Shown: positions 6,843 to 14,023, counted from the stretch's first letter. The stretch is 16,817 nucleotides of DNA from Paracoccus sediminicola (GCF_027912835.1 NZ_CP115774.1:1-16817), one strand, 5' to 3'. The notes: generated by a model not told the origin, from the sequence alone. Made by a program: numbers and translations.

Positions 6843-7493
6843 ATGTTAGAGTACATTGGCCTTGGTTGGCTACCCAACCTGCTGTACAACCTCGGCAAGG
6901 ATGTCTTCGGATGGAGAAAACCGCTTTCCTCTGAGGAACGGATCGCGCGCCGACGGAAATGGAAGCCTATATTTGACGAGCACATTCGCGATCATTTTTC
7001 TCGGAAGCTTCGCTCTGACGTCATTATACGTGATGTCAAGCGCGTCGATCAGTACCCTGATATCGAAGAAAAATCTAAAGGAATATCACCGTGGTTCCGA
7101 GTTGGTCTAGTCGGGACTTACCATCGCGGTATTCTAGTTGCTTTCCATTGGCTCCGTCTATTGCAAGTGGGAGACGCAAAATTTCGGGTATTAGATATTT
7201 TGGACCATGACAAGGGCGACAAGGAATTGGAAGCGGTGTCTATCAAGGCTATCCAGCTAGGAATGATCCCGTTTGAGAATATCGAAGATGTGGATTTTGA
7301 AGGTGACGAATACTATGGATTCCCACATATATATTGCCACTTCTCCAACAAGAGAGAGCCTTACGAAAGAATAGCTATCTTCACTCAGAACCAACTTTTC
7401 CCCGACAGCCTACCATACTATACTGAAATAGCTGATGTCGAAAGTGTACGCAAAGAGAGCGAGAAGGCAGGCATCAAGAAGCCCTATGTATAG
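6843..7493 (+). CDS. Unknown protein downstream of the restriction-methylase (216 aa)
   Basis: I do not recognise this protein. ATG 6843 is preceded by GAGGGG (6833-6838); a GTG at 6807 overlaps the methylase stop and would add 12 residues. Residues 1-24 are fairly hydrophobic and aromatic (MLEYIGLGWLPNLLYNLGKD) and may form an amphipathic or membrane-touching helix. A basic stretch follows (ERIARRRKWK, 32-41). The remainder is mixed alpha/beta with many aromatic and acidic residues. The DNA is AT-richer than the maintenance genes and resembles the methylase's middle part. Close spacing suggests co-transcription with the restriction gene, so a role in the same defence locus is possible. It ends 18 bases from the converging resolvase gene. 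Confidence 0.7.
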   Translation: MLEYIGLGWLPNLLYNLGKDVFGWRKPLSSEERIARRRKWKPIFDEHIRDHFSRKLRSDVIIRDVKRVDQYPDIEEKSKGISPWFRVGLVGTYHRGILVAFHWLRLLQVGDAKFRVLDILDHDKGDKELEAVSIKAIQLGMIPFENIEDVDFEGDEYYGFPHIYCHFSNKREPYERIAIFTQNQLFPDSLPYYTEIADVESVRKESEKAGIKKPYV

Positions 7494-7511
7494 CCAGTTC
7501 GCTTCTGAATC

Positions 7512-8051
7512 TTATGCCCTTCGTACAGTCTTCACGCTTACATGGAAAAGCTGCGCGATCTCGGAAAGCCTGCGGCCTTCCTCGTCCCGCATTCGGCGCA
7601 CCTCGTCGCGCTGTGCTGCCGATAGGGCAGGGGGACGGCCACCCACCCGGCCACGTTTGCGGGCGGCCTGTAGGCCTTCCCTGGTCCGCTCTGATATCCG
7701 CTCGCGCTCGAACTGCGCGATCGAGGCGAAGACGTGGAAGACAAGACGGCCTGCCGGTGTTGTCGTGTCGATGTCCTCAGCCAGGGATCGGAATCCTGCT
7801 CCGCGCTCCCGGATCGTCTCCACGATGTCGAGAAGGTCACGCAACGATCGGGCAAGCCGATCATACTTGGTGACGACCACGACATCGCCTTGGCGAAGCT
7901 GATTGATCATCTGGTCGAGCTGCGGCCGTGACCTGGCCGAACCAGTGATCTTGTCCGCGAACACGCGCTCGGCCCCAGCCACCTCAAGGGCGTCGGTCTG
8001 GGCTTCGAGTTTCTGGTCGTCTGTGCTAACGCGGGCATATCCGATGATCAT
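7512..8051 (-). CDS. Serine recombinase, resolvase/invertase family (179 aa)
   Basis: This small serine recombinase probably resolves plasmid multimers or is left over from a Tn3-like element. The start MIIGYARVST places the catalytic serine at residue 9. DRLARS at 64-69 supplies the active-site arginines. The long E helix (ASIAQFERERISERTREG) follows, and a C-terminal helix-turn-helix ends in LFHVSVKTVRRA. The length is typical. ATG 8051 gives the canonical N terminus; ATG 8063 would add four residues. No transposase is nearby. The gene converges with the unknown gene to its left and reads away from a region with inverted repeats that could be its res site. Confidence 0.92.
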   Translation of the reverse strand: MIIGYARVSTDDQKLEAQTDALEVAGAERVFADKITGSARSRPQLDQMINQLRQGDVVVVTKYDRLARSLRDLLDIVETIRERGAGFRSLAEDIDTTTPAGRLVFHVFASIAQFERERISERTREGLQAARKRGRVGGRPPALSAAQRDEVRRMRDEEGRRLSEIAQLFHVSVKTVRRA

Positions 8052-8377
8052 GCTGGGAAGCATGCCAGAAACGTCCCAAAACTCCAAAGGTTTTGGCCGG
8101 GGTTTTTGTCCTTATCAACAGCTTGATCTGCCGTGGGGCAGGGCAGGGGGGACAAAAACGACCGTTTGTGACCCATATCGGAAACTGCCGTTCGTTGAAG
8201 GTCGGCGTGGTCCCGCGGTCCGGCCGTAAGGACAGGCACAGGCGAGGGCCCGCCTCGCGCCCTCTTTCGCAGATGCTACGAAGCAACGAACGTCGGCTTT
8301 TCTCAAGGTGCGCCGGCAGGAGCGAACGGCCGCTAGAAGCCGGTTTTGCCACCCGTTCAGTGCGCGGAGCACGCTTC
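8052..8377. other. Gene-free region upstream of the resolvase, possible res site
   Basis: I see no convincing gene here. GTTTTTGTCC at 8102-8111 and GGACAAAAAC at 8150-8159 form a perfect 10-bp inverted repeat around a 38-bp centre. GCGAGG (8242-8247) and CCTCGC (8253-8258) form a short hairpin. Resolvases usually act at a res site of about 100-130 bp just upstream of their gene, so 8052-8160 is the natural candidate. The subsites do not clearly match a known consensus. Confidence 0.35.
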
Positions 8378-8412
8378 ATGGACTAAAATAGGGTCCTATA
8401 TGGACTAAAAAT
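8378..8412 (+). repeat. Two direct repeats ATGGACTAAAA(A)T, 22 bp apart
   Basis: ATGGACTAAAAT (8378-8389) and ATGGACTAAAAAT (8400-8412) are in the same orientation with 22 bp between their starts, that is about two helical turns. They open an AT-rich stretch running to about 8480, ahead of the next gene pair. They look like an operator or a short iteron set. TGGACTAA also occurs at 9611-9618, which may be chance. Confidence 0.6.
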
Positions 8413-8547
8413 TTTTAGCTATCATATTGAAAAACTGTGCCTTTTTGTGAAAAAATAATGTTAGCGTTCGAGCATTGTATCTAGAAAGGATTGGGCCTCT
8501 TCGTCAAATTTCGCATCATCGACGCGAAATCCGAAAGGCTATCCATC

Positions 8548-8697
8548 ATGCCCACGCCCCCTGACGACCTCCTCACCAGCCTCCTCTCCGTGCCCCCGAC
8601 CACCCTCTCGCTCTTCATCGCGCTCGCCGCGATCGCCGTCGTCGGCCTTGCGCTCCGGGTCGTCCTGCAGGCCCTCTCGAAGGAGACGGACAAGTGA
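8548..8697 (+). CDS. Small single-span membrane peptide (49 aa)
   Basis: ATG 8548 follows GAAAGG (8533-8538) at normal spacing. Residues 18-42 (TTLSLFIALAAIAVVGLALR and onward) are one hydrophobic segment, flanked by an acidic N terminus (PPDDL) and a basic/polar C terminus (SKETDK). The stop overlaps the next gene's GTG as GTGA, so the two form a coupled operon. No family is recognised. A membrane-anchored accessory of the mobilization or replication block, or a toxin-like peptide, are open possibilities. Confidence 0.6.
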   Translation: MPTPPDDLLTSLLSVPPTTLSLFIALAAIAVVGLALRVVLQALSKETDK

Positions 8698-9389
8698 CCA
8701 TGAAGAACTGGGCCAAGCTGCCCTCCACCTGGATCGAGGACGGCGGTCTCCGCGCTTTCCGATGGACAACGAAGGAGCCCGGCGCCGGTGCATCCGAGGT
8801 GGCCGCGCTTATGGCCCTCCTCGCGATTGCGCACCACGCCGCCACTGACACGGGAATCGCGCGGCTCACCTATGACGGTCTAGAAACCGCCACCGGTATC
8901 AGCCGCACCAAGATCGCAGACGGCCTAGACCTTCTGGCGAAGCGGGGGATCGTCCAGCGAGAGCCAGACGGCCGCAGCACGTTGGGGCTCGCCAACTACG
9001 GGGAGGGCCACCGATGGGCCGCCGTGCCGGCCAAGCCGCTCTATGACGGGGTCGGCGCAATCATGGCGTTCGAGGATTTTCATCTTCGCAAGCGGGCCGA
9101 ACTGGACGCGCTAAAGCTCTACTTTGCTATCGCCGCGCGGCGGGACACCGAACAAAATATCGCATGGCTGACGTACGATAAGATGCGCTCCTATGCGGGG
9201 CTGCGTCCCCACCGGATCAAGGCCGCACTCGGAGTGCTAAACATCAACGGCCTCATCACCGTCGACATCGTGCCACGAGCCCATGCGGAGCATGGCGTAG
9301 CGACAGGCTACCGACTGCGCCACCTGTTCCCCAGGCGCCACGCCGGAACCACCGGCCGGGCTTCCTTGGGCGAGACAACGGGGTTCTAG
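8694..9389 (+). CDS. Protein with two winged-helix domains (231 aa), possible replication or mobilization regulator
   Basis: Two similar winged helix-turn-helix units are visible. The first spans residues 57-95 (ARLTYDGLETATGISRTKIA, then GLDLLAKRGIVQRE). The second spans 158-192 (WLTYDKMRSYAGLRPHRIKA, then LGVLNINGLITVD). GTG 8694 is preferred because AAGGAG (8680-8685) lies eight bases upstream; ATG 8700 is the alternative. Tandem winged helices occur in iteron-binding Rep proteins and in transcription factors. I cannot assign it to either. The direct repeats at 8378-8412 are its obvious candidate target. The gene is as GC-rich as the relaxase block and unlike the AT-rich gene that follows, so it probably came with the mobilization module. 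Confidence 0.75.
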   Translation: MTMKNWAKLPSTWIEDGGLRAFRWTTKEPGAGASEVAALMALLAIAHHAATDTGIARLTYDGLETATGISRTKIADGLDLLAKRGIVQREPDGRSTLGLANYGEGHRWAAVPAKPLYDGVGAIMAFEDFHLRKRAELDALKLYFAIAARRDTEQNIAWLTYDKMRSYAGLRPHRIKAALGVLNINGLITVDIVPRAHAEHGVATGYRLRHLFPRRHAGTTGRASLGETTGF

Positions 9390-9859
9390 AGATCATACCG
9401 AGCAAAGCGTTCACGCTGCTCCACGGCCGTCGTCGAAGAGAGAGCCCGGAGACCGAGACCGTCTTCTAGGCGGTGGACAGGCTCCGAGTCGCTACAACTC
9501 TTTGTCGTCCCCATCCGTTGCCTGATTTCCCGACCTCTTCGACCGGAAAGATCGGGAGGTCGCCGTGCCTATCGAGATAGCGCTCGCGCCGCCCTATCCG
9601 TGCTTCGATCTGGACTAATGATCACCACGCGGTTCGGGGTTCTCCCGGAACCTATCCGACCGCTTTTGGACAGGTGGCTCTAGCAAGGTGCTTGTGTCAG
9701 CCGATCCAAGCGCCACGAGCAATCGTCGTATCGCTTATAACATGATTTCAGTGTCACTCAGCAATCATTTAGCGCCACCGGCGTACCATTTTCGCTCTAC
9801 ACTCATTAGCGCCGCTGGCATTGACACTTCCCCTTCCATGCCCTTCAATTTCCTTAAGT
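9390..9859. other. Gene-free region before the RelA/SpoT-domain gene
   Basis: No coding region is convincing. CGACCTC (9531-9537) and GAGGTCG (9556-9562) form a 7-bp inverted repeat; with no T-run after it, it is at best a weak terminator. Base composition falls sharply from about 9690 onward, which probably marks the left edge of an imported AT-rich segment. Confidence 0.5.
9821..9849 (+). promoter_or_regulatory. Possible promoter of the RelA/SpoT-domain gene
   Basis: TTGACA at 9821-9826 is a perfect -35 box. TTCAAT at 9844-9849 is a moderate -10 box at the ideal 17-bp spacing. Transcription would begin around 9856, only a few bases before ATG 9860, giving an almost leaderless mRNA. This agrees with the lack of a Shine-Dalgarno sequence there. 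Confidence 0.4.
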
Positions 9860-10990
9860 ATGGAAGATGGGAACGCGACCTTGCCAAGTTTGGACTTTGA
9901 ACATGAGCGCGATGCATTTCGTCATTTCTACAATGACAACTCACTTCTACTTGAAGAAGCAAAAGAATCCTTAGTTTCTCTTATCTCCGCACTCCTTCGG
10001 GACAACGGTGAGATTAGCTTCTCAAAAATCGAAGGGCGGGTAAAGTCTCGGGAAGAATGCATTCTGAAGTTTATCCGAAAATATCGATCAGGACTCGAGC
10101 AGGCCAGTGAAAATTATACGATAAGGGATCATATATCCGATATTATTGGTTTGCGCGTCGTGTGTCTTTACGAGAGCGATATTAAAAAGGTAATTAGTGA
10201 GTTTGAGAGTGAGTTTGAGGTAATAGAAATTACCGATAAGAGTGCCGAAATCGAAGGCACAGACGCCACTTTCGGCTACAAAGGCACGCATGCCGACTTA
10301 AAAATCAAACCCCCACGCTCCGAGTTTTCAGAGTATCGTCGCTTTAAAGATTTTCAATTTGAGGTACAGATACGAACTGTCGTGCAAGATGCGTGGAGCA
10401 CGCTAGACCACAAGATTAAATATAAGAAATCAATACCCCAAAACCTCAAGCGGCGAATTAACACTTTGGCGGCCTTGTTCGAGTTGGCCGATAGAGAATT
10501 TTTAGAAATTCGAGAGGAAACAGAGCGCCAAGTTGAAGTTGCCAAGGAATCTTATGAAGAAATAGAGAAGGAAACTGATACTGGCGGCGCCCCCCCGGGA
10601 TCAGGACAACCCAAAAAGTTCACAAGAGCACCTCTAGATGCCTTCTCCTTTTTGAGAATTGCAAACCATTTCTTCCCTGACTTCACCTTCGAAGACCACA
10701 AAGTAGACGGTTTCGTCGATGAGATACAAAGTCGTCGCTCCGAAACAACAAGGGGCAAATTCAACTGGTACATGAAGAACGGCATTTCAGCAGTGAAAGA
10801 CTACGCTGATCACAAGGCAAAGAACGACGGGAGGCGAATGAACCCCTTTACGTTAATGAGGCACTCCCTATACTATAGTGATCCAGATACCTTCCACGAT
10901 ATAATATCAGAATCCGCTAGAAAAGACTTCGATGCTTGGCTAAAGGAAAATGGCCATCCCAATGGAGTTCGTTCAGAACAACTTTCCTAA
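9860..10990 (+). CDS. RelA/SpoT nucleotidyltransferase-domain protein (376 aa), alarmone synthetase-like
   Basis: Residues about 50-190 carry the synthetase signature. These are GRVKSREECI (59-68), DIIGLRV (94-100), GYKGTH (139-144) and FEVQIRT followed by HKIKYK (167-173, 184-189). Related enzymes transfer pyrophosphate from ATP to GTP/GDP or, in toxic members, to other nucleotides or tRNA. There is no HD hydrolase domain and no regulatory TGS/ACT region. A charged helix (213-240) and a Gly/Pro linker (TGGAPPGSG) lead to an unrecognised C-terminal domain of about 120 residues, so it is longer than ordinary small alarmone synthetases (200-260 aa). The gene stands alone and is strikingly AT-rich, hence recently acquired. 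It may be a toxic or phage-sensing synthetase, though no antitoxin gene is visible next to it. Confidence 0.85.
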   Translation: MEDGNATLPSLDFEHERDAFRHFYNDNSLLLEEAKESLVSLISALLRDNGEISFSKIEGRVKSREECILKFIRKYRSGLEQASENYTIRDHISDIIGLRVVCLYESDIKKVISEFESEFEVIEITDKSAEIEGTDATFGYKGTHADLKIKPPRSEFSEYRRFKDFQFEVQIRTVVQDAWSTLDHKIKYKKSIPQNLKRRINTLAALFELADREFLEIREETERQVEVAKESYEEIEKETDTGGAPPGSGQPKKFTRAPLDAFSFLRIANHFFPDFTFEDHKVDGFVDEIQSRRSETTRGKFNWYMKNGISAVKDYADHKAKNDGRRMNPFTLMRHSLYYSDPDTFHDIISESARKDFDAWLKENGHPNGVRSEQLS

Positions 10991-11108
10991 ATATTAACTT
11001 CAATATCTCTTCGTTAGCACCTCCCCTTGAACGCTACGTTCATATCTACACAATGGCTTGATTTCATACTATTAATTGATATTTGGCACGACTATGCGGG
11101 CGTCATCT

Positions 11109-11444
11109 ATGGAGGACTTAGTGCATAATATCGATATTGAACAACTCGATCTTGCCGAACTGAAGCAGCTCCGGAAGGACGTTGACCGAGCTATCGAGAG
11201 CTATGAAAAGCGGAAAAAGCAGGAAGCTCTTGCCGCTGCCGAAGCCGCTGCAAAAGAGTCAGGGTACACCCTGTCTGAACTCCTTGGAACGACAGCCAAG
11301 GGGAAAGGCAAGGTGAACCCGCCGAAGTATCGCCATCCAGAAAACCCTGAGTTGACCTGGACAGGGCGCGGCAGGCAGCCAGACTGGATCAAGGAAGGCC
11401 TTCAGGCGGGAAAATCGCTGGAAGACTTCCTCATCGTGAAGTGA
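11109..11444 (+). CDS. H-NS/HvrA-like nucleoid protein (111 aa)
   Basis: The N-terminal 50 residues form a coiled coil for oligomerization (LDLAELKQLRKDVDRAIESY). After a short Lys/Gly linker, the C terminus has the H-NS DNA-binding loop TWTGRGRQP (83-91). This architecture and length match HvrA-type regulators of photosynthetic alphaproteobacteria. I start at ATG 11109; ATG 11094 would add five residues. H-NS proteins coat AT-rich DNA, and plasmid-borne copies often silence their own foreign genes. Here it lies next to the AT-rich RelA/SpoT-domain gene and on the same plasmid as an AT-rich restriction region, so self-silencing is likely but inferred. Confidence 0.88.
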   Translation: MEDLVHNIDIEQLDLAELKQLRKDVDRAIESYEKRKKQEALAAAEAAAKESGYTLSELLGTTAKGKGKVNPPKYRHPENPELTWTGRGRQPDWIKEGLQAGKSLEDFLIVK

Positions 11445-11454
11445 CGCCGAGTGT

Positions 11455-11476
11455 GAGGGGCTTAAACGCGCCCCTC
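11455..11476. terminator. Possible bidirectional terminator between converging genes
   Basis: GAGGGGC (11455-11461) and GCCCCTC (11470-11476) form a perfect 7-bp stem with an 8-base loop. It lies exactly between the stops of the H-NS-like gene and the converging small gene. No T-run follows on either strand, so it may only slow polymerase or protect mRNA ends. Confidence 0.45.
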
Positions 11477-11487
11477 CTCTGGTCGGA

Positions 11488-11697
11488 TCAGGATTCCCTG
11501 ACGGTCGTCTTCGGGTTTCGCTTGGCGGTTGTCCCGCTCACGAAGCGTCCGCTCTTGGCGCTCCGCGCGGAGCCGGTCGAGCCTCCGCCGGTCTGTTCGA
11601 AAACAGTCGTGTTCGGGCTGCGCTTGCCATGCCCGCTGGTCACGTAACGGCCGCTGATCGCGCTGCGATAGTGACCGCCAGATTTTCCTTTTGCCAT
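11488..11697 (-). CDS. Small basic protein with a duplicated 24-residue motif (69 aa)
   Basis: The protein consists almost entirely of two copies of one motif. Copy 1 (11-34) begins RSAISGRYVTSG and ends PNTTVFE. Copy 2 (45-68) begins RSAKSGRFVSGT and ends PKTTVRE. Shared positions are RSA-SGR-V, then KR-P-TTV-E. The two are joined by a Gly/Ser linker. Single-motif versions of this small protein are, from memory, widespread and unexplained in bacteria. The start CAT at 11695-11697 (ATG on the minus strand) follows AAAGGA, a fair ribosome site. It lies 34 bp after the DUF3892-like gene, so the two are probably co-transcribed. Function unknown. Confidence 0.65.
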   Translation of the reverse strand: MAKGKSGGHYRSAISGRYVTSGHGKRSPNTTVFEQTGGGSTGSARSAKSGRFVSGTTAKRNPKTTVRES

Positions 11698-11731
11698 CGC
11701 CTCGTCCTTTCGGTGGAGCTGCCGGCTGCGC

Positions 11732-11992
11732 TCAGCAGTCCGGCAGGTTGTCCAGATTATTCCGCGAGCTGGAATCGGCGTCCGTCCGCAGGTGCTTCTT
11801 CCCGCCACGCTCCACGACGTGGACATCCGTGCGGTGCCCGGCACGATCCACGTAGTAGCTGTGCGCCTTGGTCTCGATGTCGCGGACTGCGTCCGCCTTC
11901 GCGCGCGGCGACCACGACTCGCCGCCATTGCAGAGCTTGGTGATATCGCCGTCGGTGTCCTTGCCCGTCGCGGTGACTCTTCGATCTGCCAT
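11732..11992 (-). CDS. DUF3892-like small protein (86 aa)
   Basis: The sequence starts MADRRVTATGKDTDGDITKL, has WSPRAKADAVRDIE in the middle, and continues through HSYYVDRAG to NLDNLPDC. This looks like the DUF3892 family of small beta-rich proteins with unknown function; the match is from memory. A very strong ribosome site, AGGAGGT, lies five bases before the ATG, implying high expression. It sits 128 bp after the relaxase gene on the same strand and just before the duplicated-motif gene. It has no visible membrane segment or catalytic motif. Confidence 0.7.
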   Translation of the reverse strand: MADRRVTATGKDTDGDITKLCNGGESWSPRAKADAVRDIETKAHSYYVDRAGHRTDVHVVERGGKKHLRTDADSSSRNNLDNLPDC

Positions 11993-12120
11993 TTGGCACC
12001 TCCTACTATACTGAGCGCCCGAGTCGGCGCAGGACACAAGATATCACATCGGGGCCTTTGGACAAAATAGGAACTTACGTTGACGTCAGCTCGGATCGTT
12101 GGCGGCACGGCAAGGCTGGT

Positions 12121-13317
12121 TCACAGCGACCACCCCTCCCCTCTGTCGCGCTCGCGGTGCTGGTCCTTCTCGTGCTCCTCGCGCTCGTTCTCCGGATCGC
12201 GCTCCAGCTCGCTGTCGCGCTCGACCTGGACATGCTTCGAGCGGTCCAGGATGGCACCCAGCCGGTCCTTGACGCTCTCGCGACCCTGCGCCGGGGTATC
12301 GCGCTCGGACGCCTCCTCCCCGACCTCGCGCCCGACGACCCGTGACAACCGCTCGCGGATATCCTCGTGCCCCTGCTCTGGGCTGTCTTCCCGACCCCGG
12401 TCCTTCTCGGCAGCCGCCCGGAGCGCCGCGAGGCCCGCGGAGACGCGGCCCTGCCCGGCCTCCCGCTCTGCGCCGTAGGTCTCCCGCGCCAAGTCTACCC
12501 GCTCGCGCAGCTCGCGGACCATGGCCCGCGCCTGCCGCGCCCCGTGAACAGCGCGACCGCGCTCGGTGACGGGTGCGTACTCCCGTCCCTCGGCGACGGC
12601 CTCCCGCATGGCGCGCCGCTCCATGGCGTTCGCGGCCGGTCCCAGCTTCACCTCCGGGGCGCGGTCCAGTTCCTCGGCCGAGAGCGCATCTCCGCGCTCA
12701 AGGGCGCTTTCCCGCTGCGCATCGAGCGAACGATGATCGACGCGTTCACGCTCCCCGACGCGCTCCAGCGCCCGGTTCTGAAGCTCGGCCCAGGTCTCGC
12801 GCATCGCCTCTATCTCGATGCCGCCGGTTTTCGCGGCATCGAGCACGCGGGTCTTGTCGGTGAAGCCCTCTGCGCCCAATGCCCGCGTCGATGTCAGTAC
12901 ATGGGCGTGGTGGTTGCGCTGGTCGCCTTCGCGGTGCGGGGCGTGGATCGCCACATCCACCGCCACACCGTAGCGCTCGACCAGCTGCTCCGCGAAGACC
13001 CGGGTGATCTCCGCCCGCTCCTCGGCGCCGATCTCGGAGGGGAGCGCCAGCTCCCACTCCCGGGCGGTGACGGAGTTCTTGCGGGTCTCGCGCGCCTCGG
13101 CGGCGTTCCACAGCGCGGCGCGATCCTGCGCCCAGGCGGGGGCGTGCTCCGGCGCGACGATGAAGCTGTCCTCGATCCCCTGCTTGGCGGTGTAGTCGTG
13201 GACGCGCCCCTCGCGCTGGCAGTTGATGCGCTCGCCGGAGCGGTATGCGGCCGCCGCCGTGGCGGAGCGCCCGGCGCTGCGTTTGATGGTCTTCACGGAG
13301 AGGTGGTAGCTCGCCAC
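12121..13317 (-). CDS. mobA: MobA/MobL-type relaxase, MOBQ family (398 aa)
   Basis: This enzyme should nick the plasmid at oriT, stay covalently bound to the 5' end and lead the strand into the recipient. The N terminus MASYHLSVKTIKRSAGRS is typical of MobA/MobL. Starting at GTG 13317 places a tyrosine at residue 25 (AAAAYRSGER), the position of the catalytic tyrosine in the R1162/RSF1010 MobA. The metal-binding histidines are in HAPHREGDQRNHHAHV (125-140). After about residue 200 the chain is a highly charged Arg/Glu-rich helix without the primase domain of RSF1010 MobA, so it is a short version. GGGGGG lies eight bases before the start. It diverges from the traD/traG genes across the oriT region. 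Confidence 0.93.
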   Translation of the reverse strand: MASYHLSVKTIKRSAGRSATAAAAYRSGERINCQREGRVHDYTAKQGIEDSFIVAPEHAPAWAQDRAALWNAAEARETRKNSVTAREWELALPSEIGAEERAEITRVFAEQLVERYGVAVDVAIHAPHREGDQRNHHAHVLTSTRALGAEGFTDKTRVLDAAKTGGIEIEAMRETWAELQNRALERVGERERVDHRSLDAQRESALERGDALSAEELDRAPEVKLGPAANAMERRAMREAVAEGREYAPVTERGRAVHGARQARAMVRELRERVDLARETYGAEREAGQGRVSAGLAALRAAAEKDRGREDSPEQGHEDIRERLSRVVGREVGEEASERDTPAQGRESVKDRLGAILDRSKHVQVERDSELERDPENEREEHEKDQHRERDRGEGWSL

Positions 13318-13545
13318 GTGCTCTACCCCCCGACAGCCGGAAAAACTGAACGCCGCATAGTCGCCGGCAGTCCTCTGCCGAGGCCCCTGCGCGCCATGGC
13401 AGGACCGAGCGGCCGCGCATAGATGGAAACATGGCCGGTCTGTCTTGTTTCCCTCGGCAGAACACGGATCCTGGTGCCTGCCGCGCGCCAGCATCCGGCC
13501 CCGGACACCTCCTCCCGTCCGGGGTCGGACCCGAGGGGACCGACC

Positions 13546-13599
13546 GTCTTTTGCCCGGAGGCCCGCCCGTCATGAGGCTGGGGCCGAGGGGCAAAAGAC
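13546..13599. repeat. 11-bp perfect inverted repeat
   Basis: GTCTTTTGCCC (13546-13556) pairs perfectly with GGGCAAAAGAC (13589-13599), with 32 bases between them. The decamer CGGAGGCCCG occurs just inside (13556-13565) and again at 13621-13630. The structure could form in the transferred single strand or in RNA leading to mobA. Confidence 0.7.
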
Positions 13600-13642
13600 A
13601 GGCCGGAGCGAGCGGCCTCCCGGAGGCCCGAGGGACGGACTT

Positions 13643-13706
13643 GCACATGAGCCGAGCCAATATCCCTAGCCTTATGAGGGGCGGGATATTGGATCGGCTC
13701 ATGTGC
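13643..13706. repeat. 24-bp near-perfect inverted repeat upstream of mobA
   Basis: The left arm 13643-13666 (begins GCACATGAGCC, ends CAATATCCC) pairs with the right arm 13683-13706, with one mismatch and a 16-base loop. It is the longest inverted repeat I found in the window. Its arms contain an AT-rich core unlike the surrounding GC-rich DNA. It may be a binding site for an oriT accessory protein, a regulatory hairpin for the relaxase mRNA, or a single-strand origin. Confidence 0.85.
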
Positions 13707-14011
13707 GGTTTGCCACGGGCTAACCTGGCGGACGGAATGCCCCTCGACGGGGCAGACGGAGGCCCACCGCTCCGGAGCCAAAGCCAACGGCAGGCCGGCC
13801 CCCAAAGCGGGGCCATGGCCGAGCCGGGGGCGTGGTACCGGAGCGGGACGCGATCCAACAGCGTGTGTTGGGCTGGGAAGGTTTGGAAGGGGCGGCGCGC
13901 CCTTCCATGTCGATGCCTGCATCGACTGGGGTCGCCATCGGCGGGGGCTGTGCCCCCGGGAGATCGCACGCAAATCTCGGAGACCGACCGGAGGGAGGCG
14001 GAGAGTTTGCA

Positions 14012-14023
14012 TAAGTGCGCCCT
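14012..14023 (+). other. oriT: nic core of oriT, MOBQ type
   Basis: TAAGTGCGCCCT matches the nick-region core TAANTGCGCCCT shared, as I recall it, by RSF1010-type and Ti-type origins of transfer. By analogy the nick would fall between G14019 and C14020. CTTTAC (14028-14033) and GTAAAG (14065-14070) flank the downstream side, and GAGAT/ATCTC (13960-13964, 13974-13978) the upstream side. The family of the relaxase agrees with this site. Confidence 0.85.

Noticed and set aside
7512..8160. A complete Tn3-family transposon around the resolvase
   Set aside because: No transposase gene, no recognisable 38-bp terminal repeats and no paired target duplication were seen.
8026..8379. Minus-strand open frame (117 codons) upstream of the resolvase
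   Set aside because: There is no ribosome site, composition is odd (many Arg, Pro, Cys), and it overlaps the resolvase start. It more likely crosses regulatory DNA.
9611..9618. A third copy of the TGGACTAA repeat
   Set aside because: Only eight bases match and it is 1.2 kb away from the other two, which is compatible with chance.
12367..13422. 351-codon plus-strand open frame
   Set aside because: It runs opposite to the relaxase, whose catalytic motifs are unmistakable. Its product is low in complexity and unrecognised.
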